Assembly (NCBI GenBank): GCA_036939355.1
Contig: JALLAP010008082.1
Coordinates: 1 to 19,368 of the forward strand
Source: Thalassiosira profunda
Lineage: Eukaryota; Bacillariophyta; Thalassiosirophyceae; Thalassiosirales; Thalassiosiraceae
Length of the DNA: 19,368 bases
Direction: 5' to 3'
Shown: piece after piece, positions 8,784-18,178 of the stretch
Position numbering within the stretch: position 1 is the stretch's first letter
Layout of the letters: each line of letters begins with the position of its first letter
Notes under the pieces: model-generated
Told to the model about the DNA's origin: nothing
The model's input: the letters and a program-made list of their open reading frames with translations, nothing else
Databases searched by the model: none
Made by a program: the position numbers and the translations under genes

Positions 8784-9143
8784 GGTTATTATTGCCGGTG
8801 GGCGAGGGTGCCAGGAGCCAGGAGGGCCGCGGGCGGAGAAGGTGCATGTGTAGATAATGGGCAAGGGCGGGGGGATCGATTTTGCAATTTGCAAGTGGGC
8901 AGTGGAAGTGGCCGAGTCCCTCCGTCCGCCCGACCCTCCCTCCCGCCTCCCGCGCCGGCCTCCTCACTTTTGCCGGGCGAGGAAGCCCTCGACCTCCGAC
9001 CTCGATGCGACGCCTCCACAGCCCGACGGAGCCAAATGATGCCTTGCCGATGATCTCCTGTCGTTGACTTGTGCCTAGCATATCCCTTCTTAGTCGTTGG
9101 AGCGTCAATTTCTACCTCACAGCCTGGTAAATAGGCGAATAGT
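8784..9143. promoter_or_regulatory. Shared upstream region of Saf4-like (-) and DUF445 (+) genes
   Basis: 360-bp head-to-head spacer. No recognisable coding similarity, RNA gene or clear TATA box was seen; it is assumed to hold both promoters and 5' UTRs. A pyrimidine-rich, CCTCCC-rich stretch lies at about 8918-8965. Confidence 0.35.
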
Positions 9144-10955
9144 ATGCGGCGCCTGCCCAGCTTCCTCGCGGCCACCGCCGTTGCAACGTCCTGCTGCCCG
9201 ACCTCGCTGGCGCCGATACACACGGCGGCCGCCTTCTCTCCCGGGCACACATCCAGAAAACGAGTGCATCGTGAGAGGAATCCTCAAAAATCGTCGCCAT
9301 TGCAACATAGATTCAGAAACAACGGTTCACCTTCACCTCGCACGTCGATGGTGAGGCACGTGACGCCGATAGACCCCGTCCTGGCGACCACCTCCATTGC
9401 CAAGGGGGTTTTCAGCCACGGAATCACGACGTTCCTGTCCAGCTGGAAGACGTACAGCTTGATACCGCTGATCGCCGGGTTTGTGGGTTGGTGAGTGCTG
9501 ATTTTGTGCATAAGATGTGTCTCACATATCCAGCCGTCCCTCTGACCTTGATCCTCCTTCTGCAACCCCAGGTTTACGAATTACCTGGCCGTGCAAATGA
9601 TATTCTATCCCATCAGATGGCGGGGACTGCCGATATACAGAGTGGAGGGGGAACCCCTGGGCTTGTTCGGCTGGCAGGGCATCATCCCGGCGAAAACGCT
9701 CAAAATGTCCGAGGCGATGGTGAACACCACAATCAACGAACTCCTGACGATGGAGGAGATCATACAGCGGCTCGATCCGGACACGGTGGCCAACATCCTC
9801 CAGCCCCAGAGCGGCAAGATGATCAAGCCGTTCATCGACGAGCTCCTCGCCGACAAATCGAAGGGGGTGATTGACTTTGCGTCCAATTATACTGCGAACA
9901 CGGGCGGCTTCGTCCAGCAAAAGGTGGCCCACGAATTTCTCCGGGAGCTGACGGTGGACGTCCAAAAGAACATTGGGACTATTTGCAACCTGAGGAACTG
10001 CGTGGTGGAAAAGATGATGGGGGACCGATCGCTGCTGGGGAAGCTGTTTCAGGTATCGGGGAAGGATGAGCTAACCTTTCTGGTGGACAGCGGGCTGCTG
10101 TTTGGGTTCTTTCTGGGCTTGATTCAGCTGGTCGTGTCGTTGTACTGGGACAATCCCTGGACCTTGAGCGTGGGCGGGCTCATCGTTGGTCTGGCCACGA
10201 ACTGGCTGGCGCTCAAGTGGATCTTCGAGCCGGTCAATCCCTTCAAAATCGGGCCCATCGTCCTCCAGGGGCTCTTCCTCCGTCGCCAGAACGAGGTGTC
10301 GGCGGACTTTAGCAACTTCTTCGCGAACAATGTGCTCACATCTCGACAGATTTGGAAGTCCATGCTCACGGACCCGACAACATTGCTGGCGTGGGAGAAG
10401 CTTCTGGCGCGGAGATTCTCCAAATTCACGAGCACATTTACGCTGGGAACGGTGGATCTGGAAGAGTCGAAGCAGAGGAAGTTGAACACTGCCGCGGCCA
10501 GGCTGTGCGGAAGCCTTTACGATTACCTGGAGGACCTGCACGAATACGTGGACGAAGCACTGGAGATTGAGAAGACTTTGCGAGCTCGCATGATGGCCAT
10601 GACATCGGCACAGTTTGAGAGGGTGCTGCATCCCATCTTCGAGGAGGATGAGCTGACATTGATCTTGGCCGGCGGTGGGTTGGGCTTCTTGGCAGGGTTG
10701 GTGCAACAGCTCCTTTCTACTGGATCAATCTCTCTGCCAAAGATAACGTTCGGAGTGAATACCAATCTGGTGTCGCTGGTGAGCTCCGTTGTCAGCATCT
10801 TCGTCATGTCCATCGCGATGAAACCGAGGAAAAGCCTGGTGTTGTTCGTGGATCGTCTGGTGGAGAGGACGCGGCGATTACGGAAGAGGACATACCGCTA
10901 CATCAAAGGAGCAGGAAGCAGCAACAGGAGGAGCAAAGCGGGTGGCAGAGCTTGA
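9144..10955 (+). CDS. DUF445 family membrane protein, predicted plastid-targeted
   Basis: DUF445 (YheB-like) integral membrane protein of unknown biochemical role, found in bacteria and in plastid-bearing eukaryotes. Exons are 9144-9490 and 9572-10955 (576 aa). The 81-nt intron (9491-9571; GTGAGT...CCCCAG) falls in phase 2 within Trp116 of the signature GFVGWFTNYLAVQMIFYP; splicing exactly restores that signature. A second copy reads GGLIVGLATNWLALKWIFEPVNP near 315-338, as expected for this duplicated family. Predicted membrane segments lie at about 103-123, 286-308, 315-333, 477-496 and 515-532. The N-terminus has a signal-like stretch ending TAAAFSPGH, followed by an Arg/Ser/Pro-rich, acid-poor segment (residues about 33-75): a bipartite targeting presequence of the secondary red plastid type. 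The C-terminal tail is strongly basic. Single start; divergent from the Saf4-like gene. Confidence 0.88.
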
Positions 10956-11081
10956 AAGGTGGGAATGTCGGTTGTAGATTGGCTAAAGAATTATTTTCTG
11001 GTGTATTGGCATTGGATATTGCTTGGTTTGGAACACAGAACAACTTGTCGCTGGTCACGAATGAGGACGTTGTAGTTTCGC

Positions 11082-12377
11082 CTATGCCTTTGAGTACCTG
11101 TCCAAAGCACTTATATCTGCGCGGAAGAAAATTGTGTCCTCGCATTCCCCATTAACCACTCTAGTGAAAGGACGCGATCTCGCGTCGCCGGTCTCGAGAC
11201 GACAGATCAATACCCACCGCGTGAGTTCCATGAACATCATTGTGCGGGCCCTGCAATGACGTGCCCTTTGCGAAGGAGAAGTCATCATTGGCAGATCGGG
11301 TGGAGTATCGTGAGCCACTGCACTGATAATGTCGCCCCCTCCCGCTTTCAGGAGCCGCACTGCCTTGTTTTGGGAGCATTTACGCACTTTGGCAACCATC
11401 GCGATGGCATTTTGGGGGAGATCCCTTTTCTGAATTGGGGTATCATCCTCATCCTCCCCATGGCCCCCACCAAGAGATTTCCAACGCACCAAATCAGCTT
11501 GTGTGATATCTTCTTTTGTATCAAAGAACCTATTGACGGAGCAGCCCTTGTAATTCATGAAAAGCACCCGGAACGTGCGGTTGTTTTCTCTGACGAAGGT
11601 GGCCTGGGCGGGGCTGAGGTTGTCCAGGATGTCAGTGACGATAGCTGCCCGCGGTCTCATGTGGCTCGTCTCCGCAAAGAGGCATGAATACTGATCTTCC
11701 ATCAGAAAGACGAGGGCGTCGAATGGATGGCAGGGCATGACCGAACCGGTATAGACAAGCCTTTCCTCGTTGAGGTCCCCCTCCATCAGATGAGCAATGA
11801 AGCCGAACCCATCTGACATTATTTGTTCTTCCCAAACTCGAATAATATCCTCGGTCAATGCCCAATACTCTTCATACGTCATTGGCACTGAGCATGGCTC
11901 TTCGGAATGCTCTTTGTATCTATCAAACCCTTCCTCCATCTTGGCCTCGACGACCAGGTCTCCCCTCTCCAAGGAGAGGGGAGGATACTCGCCTTGCTTA
12001 GTAAGCTCGAAGTTCATGCTTGCCAACAAAATACGAGAGCGTTCAGAGGCGGAAAAGCTCCTCGTGACCTCTCGCTCACCATTGACGAATATATCGCCTT
12101 TGCCGCTGATAACCGCATCCTCCTCCTTTAGCTTTGGCGGCGGTTCCCGTTGCTCATCGTCGCGCCCGGGCTCCTCGGGACTAGGCGCGACGCCCGGCTG
12201 CTCGACGCCCCCATCCAGTACGCAGGCGCCAGCAGCACCCGATTCATCCCCGCCGCCCCGCCTCTTCTTCGGCGCCCTCTTCTTTGTCCGTTTCTTTGCC
12301 ATCGTCGTGCCTCCTGCCGCTTGCTTCTTGCTAGCTTGGGGTCCGCCCGCCCGCGGATCTTTGTCATTGCTCGACAC
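11082..12377 (-). CDS. Uncharacterised basic/acidic protein with a UBA-like helical domain
   Basis: No family recognised for most of this 431-aa protein. Residues 27-40 (KKRTKKRAPKKRR) are a strong candidate nuclear localisation signal. Residues about 45-90 are disordered and acidic/Pro-rich. Residues about 95-305 look globular, with conserved-looking patches such as MTYEEYWALTEDIIRVWEEQ and MPCHPFDALVFLMEDQYSC. Residues about 320-356 (NAIAMVAKVRKCSQNKAVRL, then LKAGGGDIISAV) resemble the UBA domain of NAC-alpha and HYPK, which bind ubiquitin or sit near the ribosome exit tunnel. The last about 75 residues look less like folded protein; an undetected intron or different end there is possible. 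Met26 is an alternative start. It is convergent with the DUF445 gene and divergent from the uracil phosphoribosyltransferase gene. No intron was needed for the 1296-nt frame. Confidence 0.65.
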   Translation of the reverse strand: MSSNDKDPRAGGPQASKKQAAGGTTMAKKRTKKRAPKKRRGGGDESGAAGACVLDGGVEQPGVAPSPEEPGRDDEQREPPPKLKEEDAVISGKGDIFVNGEREVTRSFSASERSRILLASMNFELTKQGEYPPLSLERGDLVVEAKMEEGFDRYKEHSEEPCSVPMTYEEYWALTEDIIRVWEEQIMSDGFGFIAHLMEGDLNEERLVYTGSVMPCHPFDALVFLMEDQYSCLFAETSHMRPRAAIVTDILDNLSPAQATFVRENNRTFRVLFMNYKGCSVNRFFDTKEDITQADLVRWKSLGGGHGEDEDDTPIQKRDLPQNAIAMVAKVRKCSQNKAVRLLKAGGGDIISAVAHDTPPDLPMMTSPSQRARHCRARTMMFMELTRWVLICRLETGDARSRPFTRVVNGECEDTIFFRADISALDRYSKA

Positions 12378-12766
12378 AAGATGTGTTTTTAGTCGAACTC
12401 GTATGTACGTACTTTGTCACAATTTCGTCATATCTCGTACCAGTACGTACTATGCCTAGTTCCACAAAATGGTAGGTACTTACGTACCTATCTAAAAGCG
12501 ATAACAAAGATTCTTGGCACGGCTGTGAAAGAAGAATTCGCTCGGCGTCAGTCGTCAGCCTCCCGTTTGCAGAACAACGATGGCGACGACGCCAAGTTGA
12601 AGCGGAATCCAGCCCCCTCGCCATTCCAACGCCCCCAGCCCCTCATAATTCTTGGATTGCAATCCCAGTATCGTAGCGCCCTCGACCGATCGGCCCGCCC
12701 CTACCATCTATGCCGCTGCGAGCCGCCCACCACTCCTCGATAGATCCGCTCTGCACCCTCGCAAAA
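12378..12766. promoter_or_regulatory. Divergent upstream region with a cluster of GTAC cores
   Basis: 389-bp spacer between the UBA-like gene (-) and uracil phosphoribosyltransferase (+). Seven GTAC tetramers fall within 12405-12488, including the palindrome GTACGTAC twice (12405-12412, 12443-12450) and a perfect 7-bp inverted repeat TAGGTAC/GTACCTA (12473-12479 and 12484-12490, loop TTAC). The cluster sits 28-111 bp from the start of the minus-strand gene, so it may be an operator-like site for it. No matching regulator is known from the sequence. Confidence 0.4.
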
Positions 12767-13907
12767 ATGGAAGACGAGAAGAAGACCGCCGATGGGGAGA
12801 CGTCCTCCCCCGCCGCTGCGGCCGCCGCGGCCGCTGCCGCTGCCGCATTGAAACCCTCGCCCGCCAAGGTCGAGCCCAGCTTCACCGCCCCCTACGGCCC
12901 CAACGTCCACGTGTCGAAGCACCCCGTCCTCGCGCACAAGCTCTCCGTCCTCCGCTCGTCGAGCACCGGGCCCAGCAGCTTCCGCAGCACCCTCCGCGAG
13001 ATCACTTTTCACCTCGGCTACGAGGCCACATCCACTCTTTCCACGCGGGAAATTCCCCTCACCGTGCCCGCCACCAACCACGAGGACCACGTCGAATCGG
13101 TGGGGCAGAAGATCAACGACAAAGTGGCGCTGATTCCCATCTTGCGGAGCGGGTTGGGGATGGTCGATCCGATGCTCGAGCTGGTGAGCAGCGCGACGGT
13201 CCATCACATTGGCATGTACCGCTCGAAGGCGTTGATGCCGGTGCAGTATTACAATCGGCTGCCGAAGGTGTGCGACGTGGACGTGGCGTACGTGCTGGAT
13301 CCGCTGATTGCGACGAGTGCGACGCTCATCAGCGTCGTGGGGATATTGAAGAAGGTGAGTTGATACTCGTCTGGGTAGAGGCGCAGGGAGTATTTCAATG
13401 AAAGCCAAGCAGGCATATCGAGTACTTGTGAGAAAGTTGGGCGGAGAAAGAGAATTGCTGGTTGCAACTTTCCGGACGTTCGTCCGAATCTCAAATGAGA
13501 AATAGTGTTCGCGTGCTGATTGGGGGCGGGGGCAAAGCAGGAGAGAAAGTCCTCACGCCGAAGTTGATTTGGTGCCTTTGATTCTACGTCATCTGTTGAC
13601 TGCCGCCTTATTCACAAACTCACTTCTCCAATCACTCCAATCGCGCTCGCAGTGGGGTGCGCCCCAGATCCACGTCCTTTCGGTGATTGCCTCGAAAAAG
13701 GGTCTCTCGGAATTGCTGAAATACCATCCTGACGTAGGAATTACAATTGGAGCAATCGACGAAAAGCTGAGCGCGGATGGCGATCTCATGCCGGGGTTGG
13801 GCGATGCAGGAGATCGGCTGTTCGGTACCCCGTTTGTGGACGACGAGGAAGAGCTGGTTCACCCGAGCAAGCGGAAGAGGACGCTGAGCATGAACGAGAG
13901 CAGCTAG
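12767..13907 (+). CDS. Uracil phosphoribosyltransferase
   Basis: Pyrimidine salvage enzyme: uracil + PRPP gives UMP + PPi. Exons are 12767-13354 and 13653-13907 (280 aa); the 298-nt intron has a GTGAGT donor and CAG acceptor in phase 0, and is one of the longest in the window. Splicing gives GILKK|WGAPQIHVLSVIASKKGL. Residues 125-140 (ILRSGLGMVDPMLELV) and 246-255 (GDAGDRLFGT) are the family hallmarks. The PRPP loop reads DPLIATSAT at 178-186, whereas many family members have DPMLATGGS/T. Residues 16-27 are 12 consecutive Ala (12812-12847), a likely variable disordered N-terminal tract. The start at 12767 has AAA before ATG and G after it; an upstream in-frame ATG at 12710 would add 19 residues. 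The protein tail after residue 256 is acidic, then basic. It is convergent with the armadillo gene. Confidence 0.9.
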
Positions 13908-14061
13908 ATCTTTGTGGGTTTGGGGTGGTTGGGGGGCAATTTTCTTTTTCGTCCTCAGAATGAATTGGGTACGTCGCCTGCATGGAGCTCTGATGGAGGA
14001 GGGATGAGATTCAATATAGGACCATAGATGCTAAAGACTGCAGTCGTCTGCTATCTCTACT

Positions 14062-17000
14062 TCATTCTTTCTTTGCCCCCTTTTTGGACGGCCCTTTCCG
14101 TCTGGCTTTCTTCTTCGCGTTTGTAATCGATTGCAACTTTCGCCTCTTCAACCTTTCAGCAACCGAATCGCCTTCGAAGTTCTCCTTGCCGCAAACGCCC
14201 CCTGTCTTGAGCATCTCATCATCATCATCCACGCACATAAAGATCTTCTCGAGCCCTAATTCGACTTCGTTGATTTGCAAACTCCTCGGATAGCTCGACC
14301 TCACAGCTTTCAGCAAAAGCACGGTCGAAATAGATTGCTTCAATGCCTCGTTGACACCAGCAAGGTTTGTTGGGAGGTTGTATAGAGGTAAAGTTGTGTT
14401 CAATTCTCTCCGAAGGGCATCCTGCTTCATCTTCGCGTGGAGATGGCGACTGTGAATCTTGTACAGCACCTGAGCAAGGCATAACGTTGGGTTTGGCGTT
14501 GCTCCGTAGGAAGATACCACTGCGAGGGATAGAAAGAGTGAGTACACACGAGCGTTTCTGGCAAGCCCAAGCACTGAACTTACTATCCTCCATGTATTCA
14601 TAGAACCAGGGCTGCTGTCCAAGCTCCATCGCAAACAAAAGCTTTTTTCCAAGCTCCGCCTCGAACACACGCTTCAGTCGCTGAAATTCAGCACTCAACC
14701 TAATTGTCTGCTTTTGGTTGGCATTGAACTCGAGCCGTGCCTTCTTCGCTCGAAGCATTGCCACACGCTTCTCAGCGTGCTGGAGGCGTAGAATTTCGTC
14801 TTGCCATTCGCCAATCTTCCTCTCCATCGATCGAACGTCGTGATGTGCCCCAGCCACCTTGCCAACGCCAAGCATCTGCAATAAAAGTGAGTTGTAAAAT
14901 GGGAGAGCGATTTGGAGAGTGGCACGGCGAAACTCACATTCTTTAGCGCCCCGATAGCCACTAGCGCTTTGTCGAGATCTCCATCATGGAGCAACGTGCA
15001 CAGCCTTTTGGTGCAGCTATGTGCCACAAGGTACTTCACCTGCGATGCAACACCGACCTCAGTTACCTTGCAGACAGTCTTCAGCGCCAGTGACTTCACT
15101 GCAGCCGTTGGCGCAAGCGCCGATAGGACATTCTGCTGGAGTGGCAGCCTCTGTAGCACACATGGCAAGACCTTTGCGTCGATGGCAGCCTGGATATGTT
15201 GCGCGTCCCCGACGACATTGCCAACGATTGAGCACGCAAGTTCCCTTATCTTGTCCTCTGGGCTGAACATCAATGCATCCCTGATGCACTTCATCCAACC
15301 CGAGTCCACGATGGATTGAATGCACTCGCCGCCAGCCACGGATACGTGGTAAATAGACATCATCGCTGGCTTCTGCACATCTGCCCGCCCCTTCGATACC
15401 AACTTCACCAACCGTTTGACAAAACCAATATTGATCACGCCATGTATCTCCGACGCACTCAAGCCTTCCAGAATGTTGCACAATGCCCAGCAGCAATTCA
15501 ACATCGTCTTGTCATCGCGGTTTGTCAGCAGCTCTGTCGCAACACTCATGCAAGACTTTGCCAATGAAAAGTCGAACTGCGTCTGTCGAGGCGTGTGCAT
15601 GCTTCGCCGTGTGCAAATTGCAAGAGTCTCAGATGCAACTCTCAATGCGGACTCCCCGCCAAAGATCAGTAATTGCAATAGAGGCTGGGCAATGCCTGCT
15701 TTCAACACCAGTTCGTTGTGGTAGCCAGAGATGTCTCCAATCTTTCCTAGCGCGGATACAGCTTTCACCGAAGAGCATCCATCGGACGACGCCGATATCT
15801 GCACCAAGGTTGAAAGCAATTTCATTTGAATATGACTTGGGACGTTGCGGGCCTGCTGTGTGCTCACAAGCCCCACCAATAACGAGGTTAGGCCAGAGTC
15901 CAGCACTTGTTTCACATGAGCCTGCTCCATCAACTCATGCTCGAGGACTTTGCCGAGCAACTTGGAGCAGCTTTCAGACACACTGCATCCCGCGGTAGGC
16001 GACCTCAACAAACGAACGACAGGAGGAAATAGCCCCTTGTCAACCATAGTCTTCACGTGATCTCGATTGGTATAAAGACTGGCCACCAGCACCTTGAGTG
16101 CACTTTGGACGCATTCATCGTCTTCTGAATCAAGAACATTGACCAAGCGAGCGAAAAATGACCTCTTGTGTACCGACTGCAACACTCCACTGACGCCCTC
16201 AGTTTTGACGATGATGGCCACCGCCTGCGCAGCAGCTTTGACAATGTTGACGTTGTCTGATTCCAGCAACCGGCTGAATTTTGGGATGGGCTTGGCTACA
16301 AGTACCATCGCCTTGTACTCATAAGCGCCCTTCACCAGAATGTTTTTCAGCGTAGTGACTGCCATTTCCTTGTGTTCAGCGGGGCCAGACAGGCAGTCGA
16401 CTAAAAAAGGAATTGCGTCGGTGATTTGATGCAAGGGTGGGTCATCAAGATCAGTGAAGTGCCGAACGAGCTTGAGACAATCGACCAGGATATCATCGAA
16501 GTCATTCTCGTCCTTCGCAGCCCATGCAATCTGCCGCGCGTGTTCAACCAGGCCAGCTGCATCAGCGCCAATCTCGTTTCGATCGAGATTGAGGCCTATG
16601 TTCTCCACGAGATGATCGAGGGAAGCCTCCGAAAAATAGCGGTCCTTCTTTGCCGGAATTGGATCGCACTCGCCCTTTGTGAAGGATCTCATGACGGCAT
16701 CTGATAGCCCCTGCATCGACAACTGCTTGACGTCCAGCTCGGCGTATTCGATCACACGTTTGATCTCGTCCAACTGCTCCTCTCTGTACTTGACAATATG
16801 GATTGCACGTGCGCCATCTTCTGCCGCAATCTTATACAGGCTTCCCCTGCCCAAAAGGTGCAACAAACGTCGTTCTGAACGAAGCAAATCACGTCCCCCC
16901 GGCCTGCTTTCGAATATGCTCTCAATCTGGGCCCTTTCCACACAAACGTCGAGGCTATGCGCCCTCCCTGAGCGGGTGCTCTGTATGGAGGACCCTCTGC

Positions 17001-17874
17001 ACTCGAAGCAAAGAACCGATTCCAGAGGAAAACTCCGGCACGCATTCAGGCATGTGTCGCAGTGGCTAGTGCCATCGGATGAGTATTCCCCATTCGCAGA
17101 GTTTGGGCAGCACAGCCCAAAGATTTCCAGCCTTTGAGACAACGCTCTGCACCTGAAGTTTGCCGCAACGTGATCCAGAAAGGCCCAAGTGCTTTCCTTT
17201 GACCCCTCCTCTGGGTAGCCTTCTCCCTCCCAAAAATGCCCCGATGCAGATGCAAAACCATCAATGGTCTCCCCCTCTCTGGTTTGCGCTCCAAAATGTA
17301 CCCTCCGCAGCTTCGTATCAAACCGTGAGAGGAATGTCGCCACCCTGTTCCTCGATTCGTCGTCGACCTCGACCACTCTGCTCTCCTCGTCAGTCCCTTC
17401 ATCCTCGACGACCAGGCGAAATAGCGAGTTGATGTGGATCTCTTCGACATCCCGGAATCGAGAAGCAACTGCAAGATTCATTTGGTTTGGGTGGTCGATG
17501 CGGAACCTGGAGAGCCGGGGCATTGCCTCATGCAGCATCGAGCGCGACACTGCGCCACACAACAGGACGGAGGCGAAGGGGAGGTCTGCAATGAAATTGA
17601 GCGTGCACCAAAATTGAGCGTGCACCATTGCAAAATATTCACATTGTTATTGTCACATAGCAAAGAAATCAACCGCCCGACCCCTCCACTTACATTCCAT
17701 CGCCCCCGCCCACAGTTCCGGAGGCAGCTCAAGGCGACATTCGGGAGGAGGTGACAACTCGAGCCTCCCCCCTCCGTCGTGGTCATCGTCATTGGGTGCA
17801 GACCGCAGGCGCTTAGCCGCGCGCCCGGAGGGCGACGGCGCCGACGGCGCCTCCTCGGCGTTGACAGCATCCAT
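14062..17874 (-). CDS. F-box-like plus armadillo-repeat protein (1192 aa)
   Basis: Predicted protein-interaction scaffold; the F-box-like part could place it in an SCF-type ubiquitin ligase, but this is inference. Exons in transcription order are 17694-17874, 14938-17585, 14584-14875 and 14062-14519, with introns of 108, 62 and 64 nt and consensus GT(A/G)AGT donors; phases match throughout. The first junction joins LPPELWAGAME to YLPFASVLLCGAVSRSMLHE, an F-box-like helix set (residues about 48-80). Residues about 215-265 hold a Cys-rich stretch (CCPNS..., HCDTCLNAC, CFEC) that could bind zinc. Residues about 430-940 are tandem armadillo repeats of the importin-alpha/catenin fold (for example ESALRVASETLAICTRRS). 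After the repeats come a coiled-coil-like region, rich in charged heptads, and a basic tail (KKKARRKGPSKKGAKKE) that suggests nuclear entry. The start at 17874 has A at -3 and G at +4; 17904 is an alternative. Similar F-box-like/ARM architectures occur in stramenopiles. Confidence 0.85.
17594..17627. repeat. Perfect 17-bp tandem duplication next to an intron acceptor
   Basis: AAATTGAGCGTGCACCA is present twice head-to-tail (17594-17610 and 17611-17627) inside the first intron of the armadillo gene, eight bases from the acceptor site read on the minus strand. Both copies lie in the intron, so the duplication should be neutral unless it changes branch-point or acceptor use. Confidence 0.9.
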
Positions 17875-18178
17875 TATTCCACGCCCCGCTCGCCTACTCC
17901 TCACAATTGCTTGCGATGCCCTTTGCTCCCGATTCCTCTGCTTTGCTGCTCCCCTGCTTTTGCTCCCCGGGCGGGTGCGCGGTTCATGTCAGTCGCGCAA
18001 TTTATTTTTTTACGAGGAAAGTTAGGAGATTAGCTTGCGACTTGTTCCCCGACTCCAGAGAACAGACATCAAACAGCATCAAACCTCATCAAACATCCAT
18101 CCCGGCCGAAACATCAACCCGTGCGTCAACATCATCTCACCTCTTTGTCCACCCATCTCTCGTCGAGGACTGCGAAAC
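17875..18178. promoter_or_regulatory. Shared upstream region of armadillo (-) and selenoprotein-candidate (+) genes
   Basis: 304-bp head-to-head spacer. It contains a T-rich run (18001-18010, TTTATTTTTT) and the CATCAAAC repeats at 18067-18094. No other gene was recognised. Confidence 0.4.
18067..18094 (+). repeat. Three CATCAAAC repeats with 10-bp period
   Basis: CATCAAAC starts at 18067, 18077 and 18087 with exact 10-bp spacing, and a degenerate fourth copy (CATCAACC) lies at 18112. They sit about 85-110 bp before the start codon of the selenoprotein candidate, probably in its 5' UTR or promoter. Confidence 0.7.

Noticed and set aside
7014..9053. Long plus-strand open frame (679 codons) spanning the end of the methyltransferase-like gene and the Saf4-like gene
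   Set aside because: It overlaps two genes with clear family motifs, is Arg/Pro-rich with no recognisable domain, and is explained by high GC with few stop codons.
12652..13401. Two long overlapping frames on both strands around the UPRT gene
   Set aside because: Both are Arg/His/Gly-rich shadows of the UPRT exon, which carries the diagnostic motifs.
17585..17628. Start of the armadillo protein at MVHAQFW (17628)
   Set aside because: These residues come from the intron and its 17-bp duplication; splicing from 17694 to 17585 restores the F-box-like motif.
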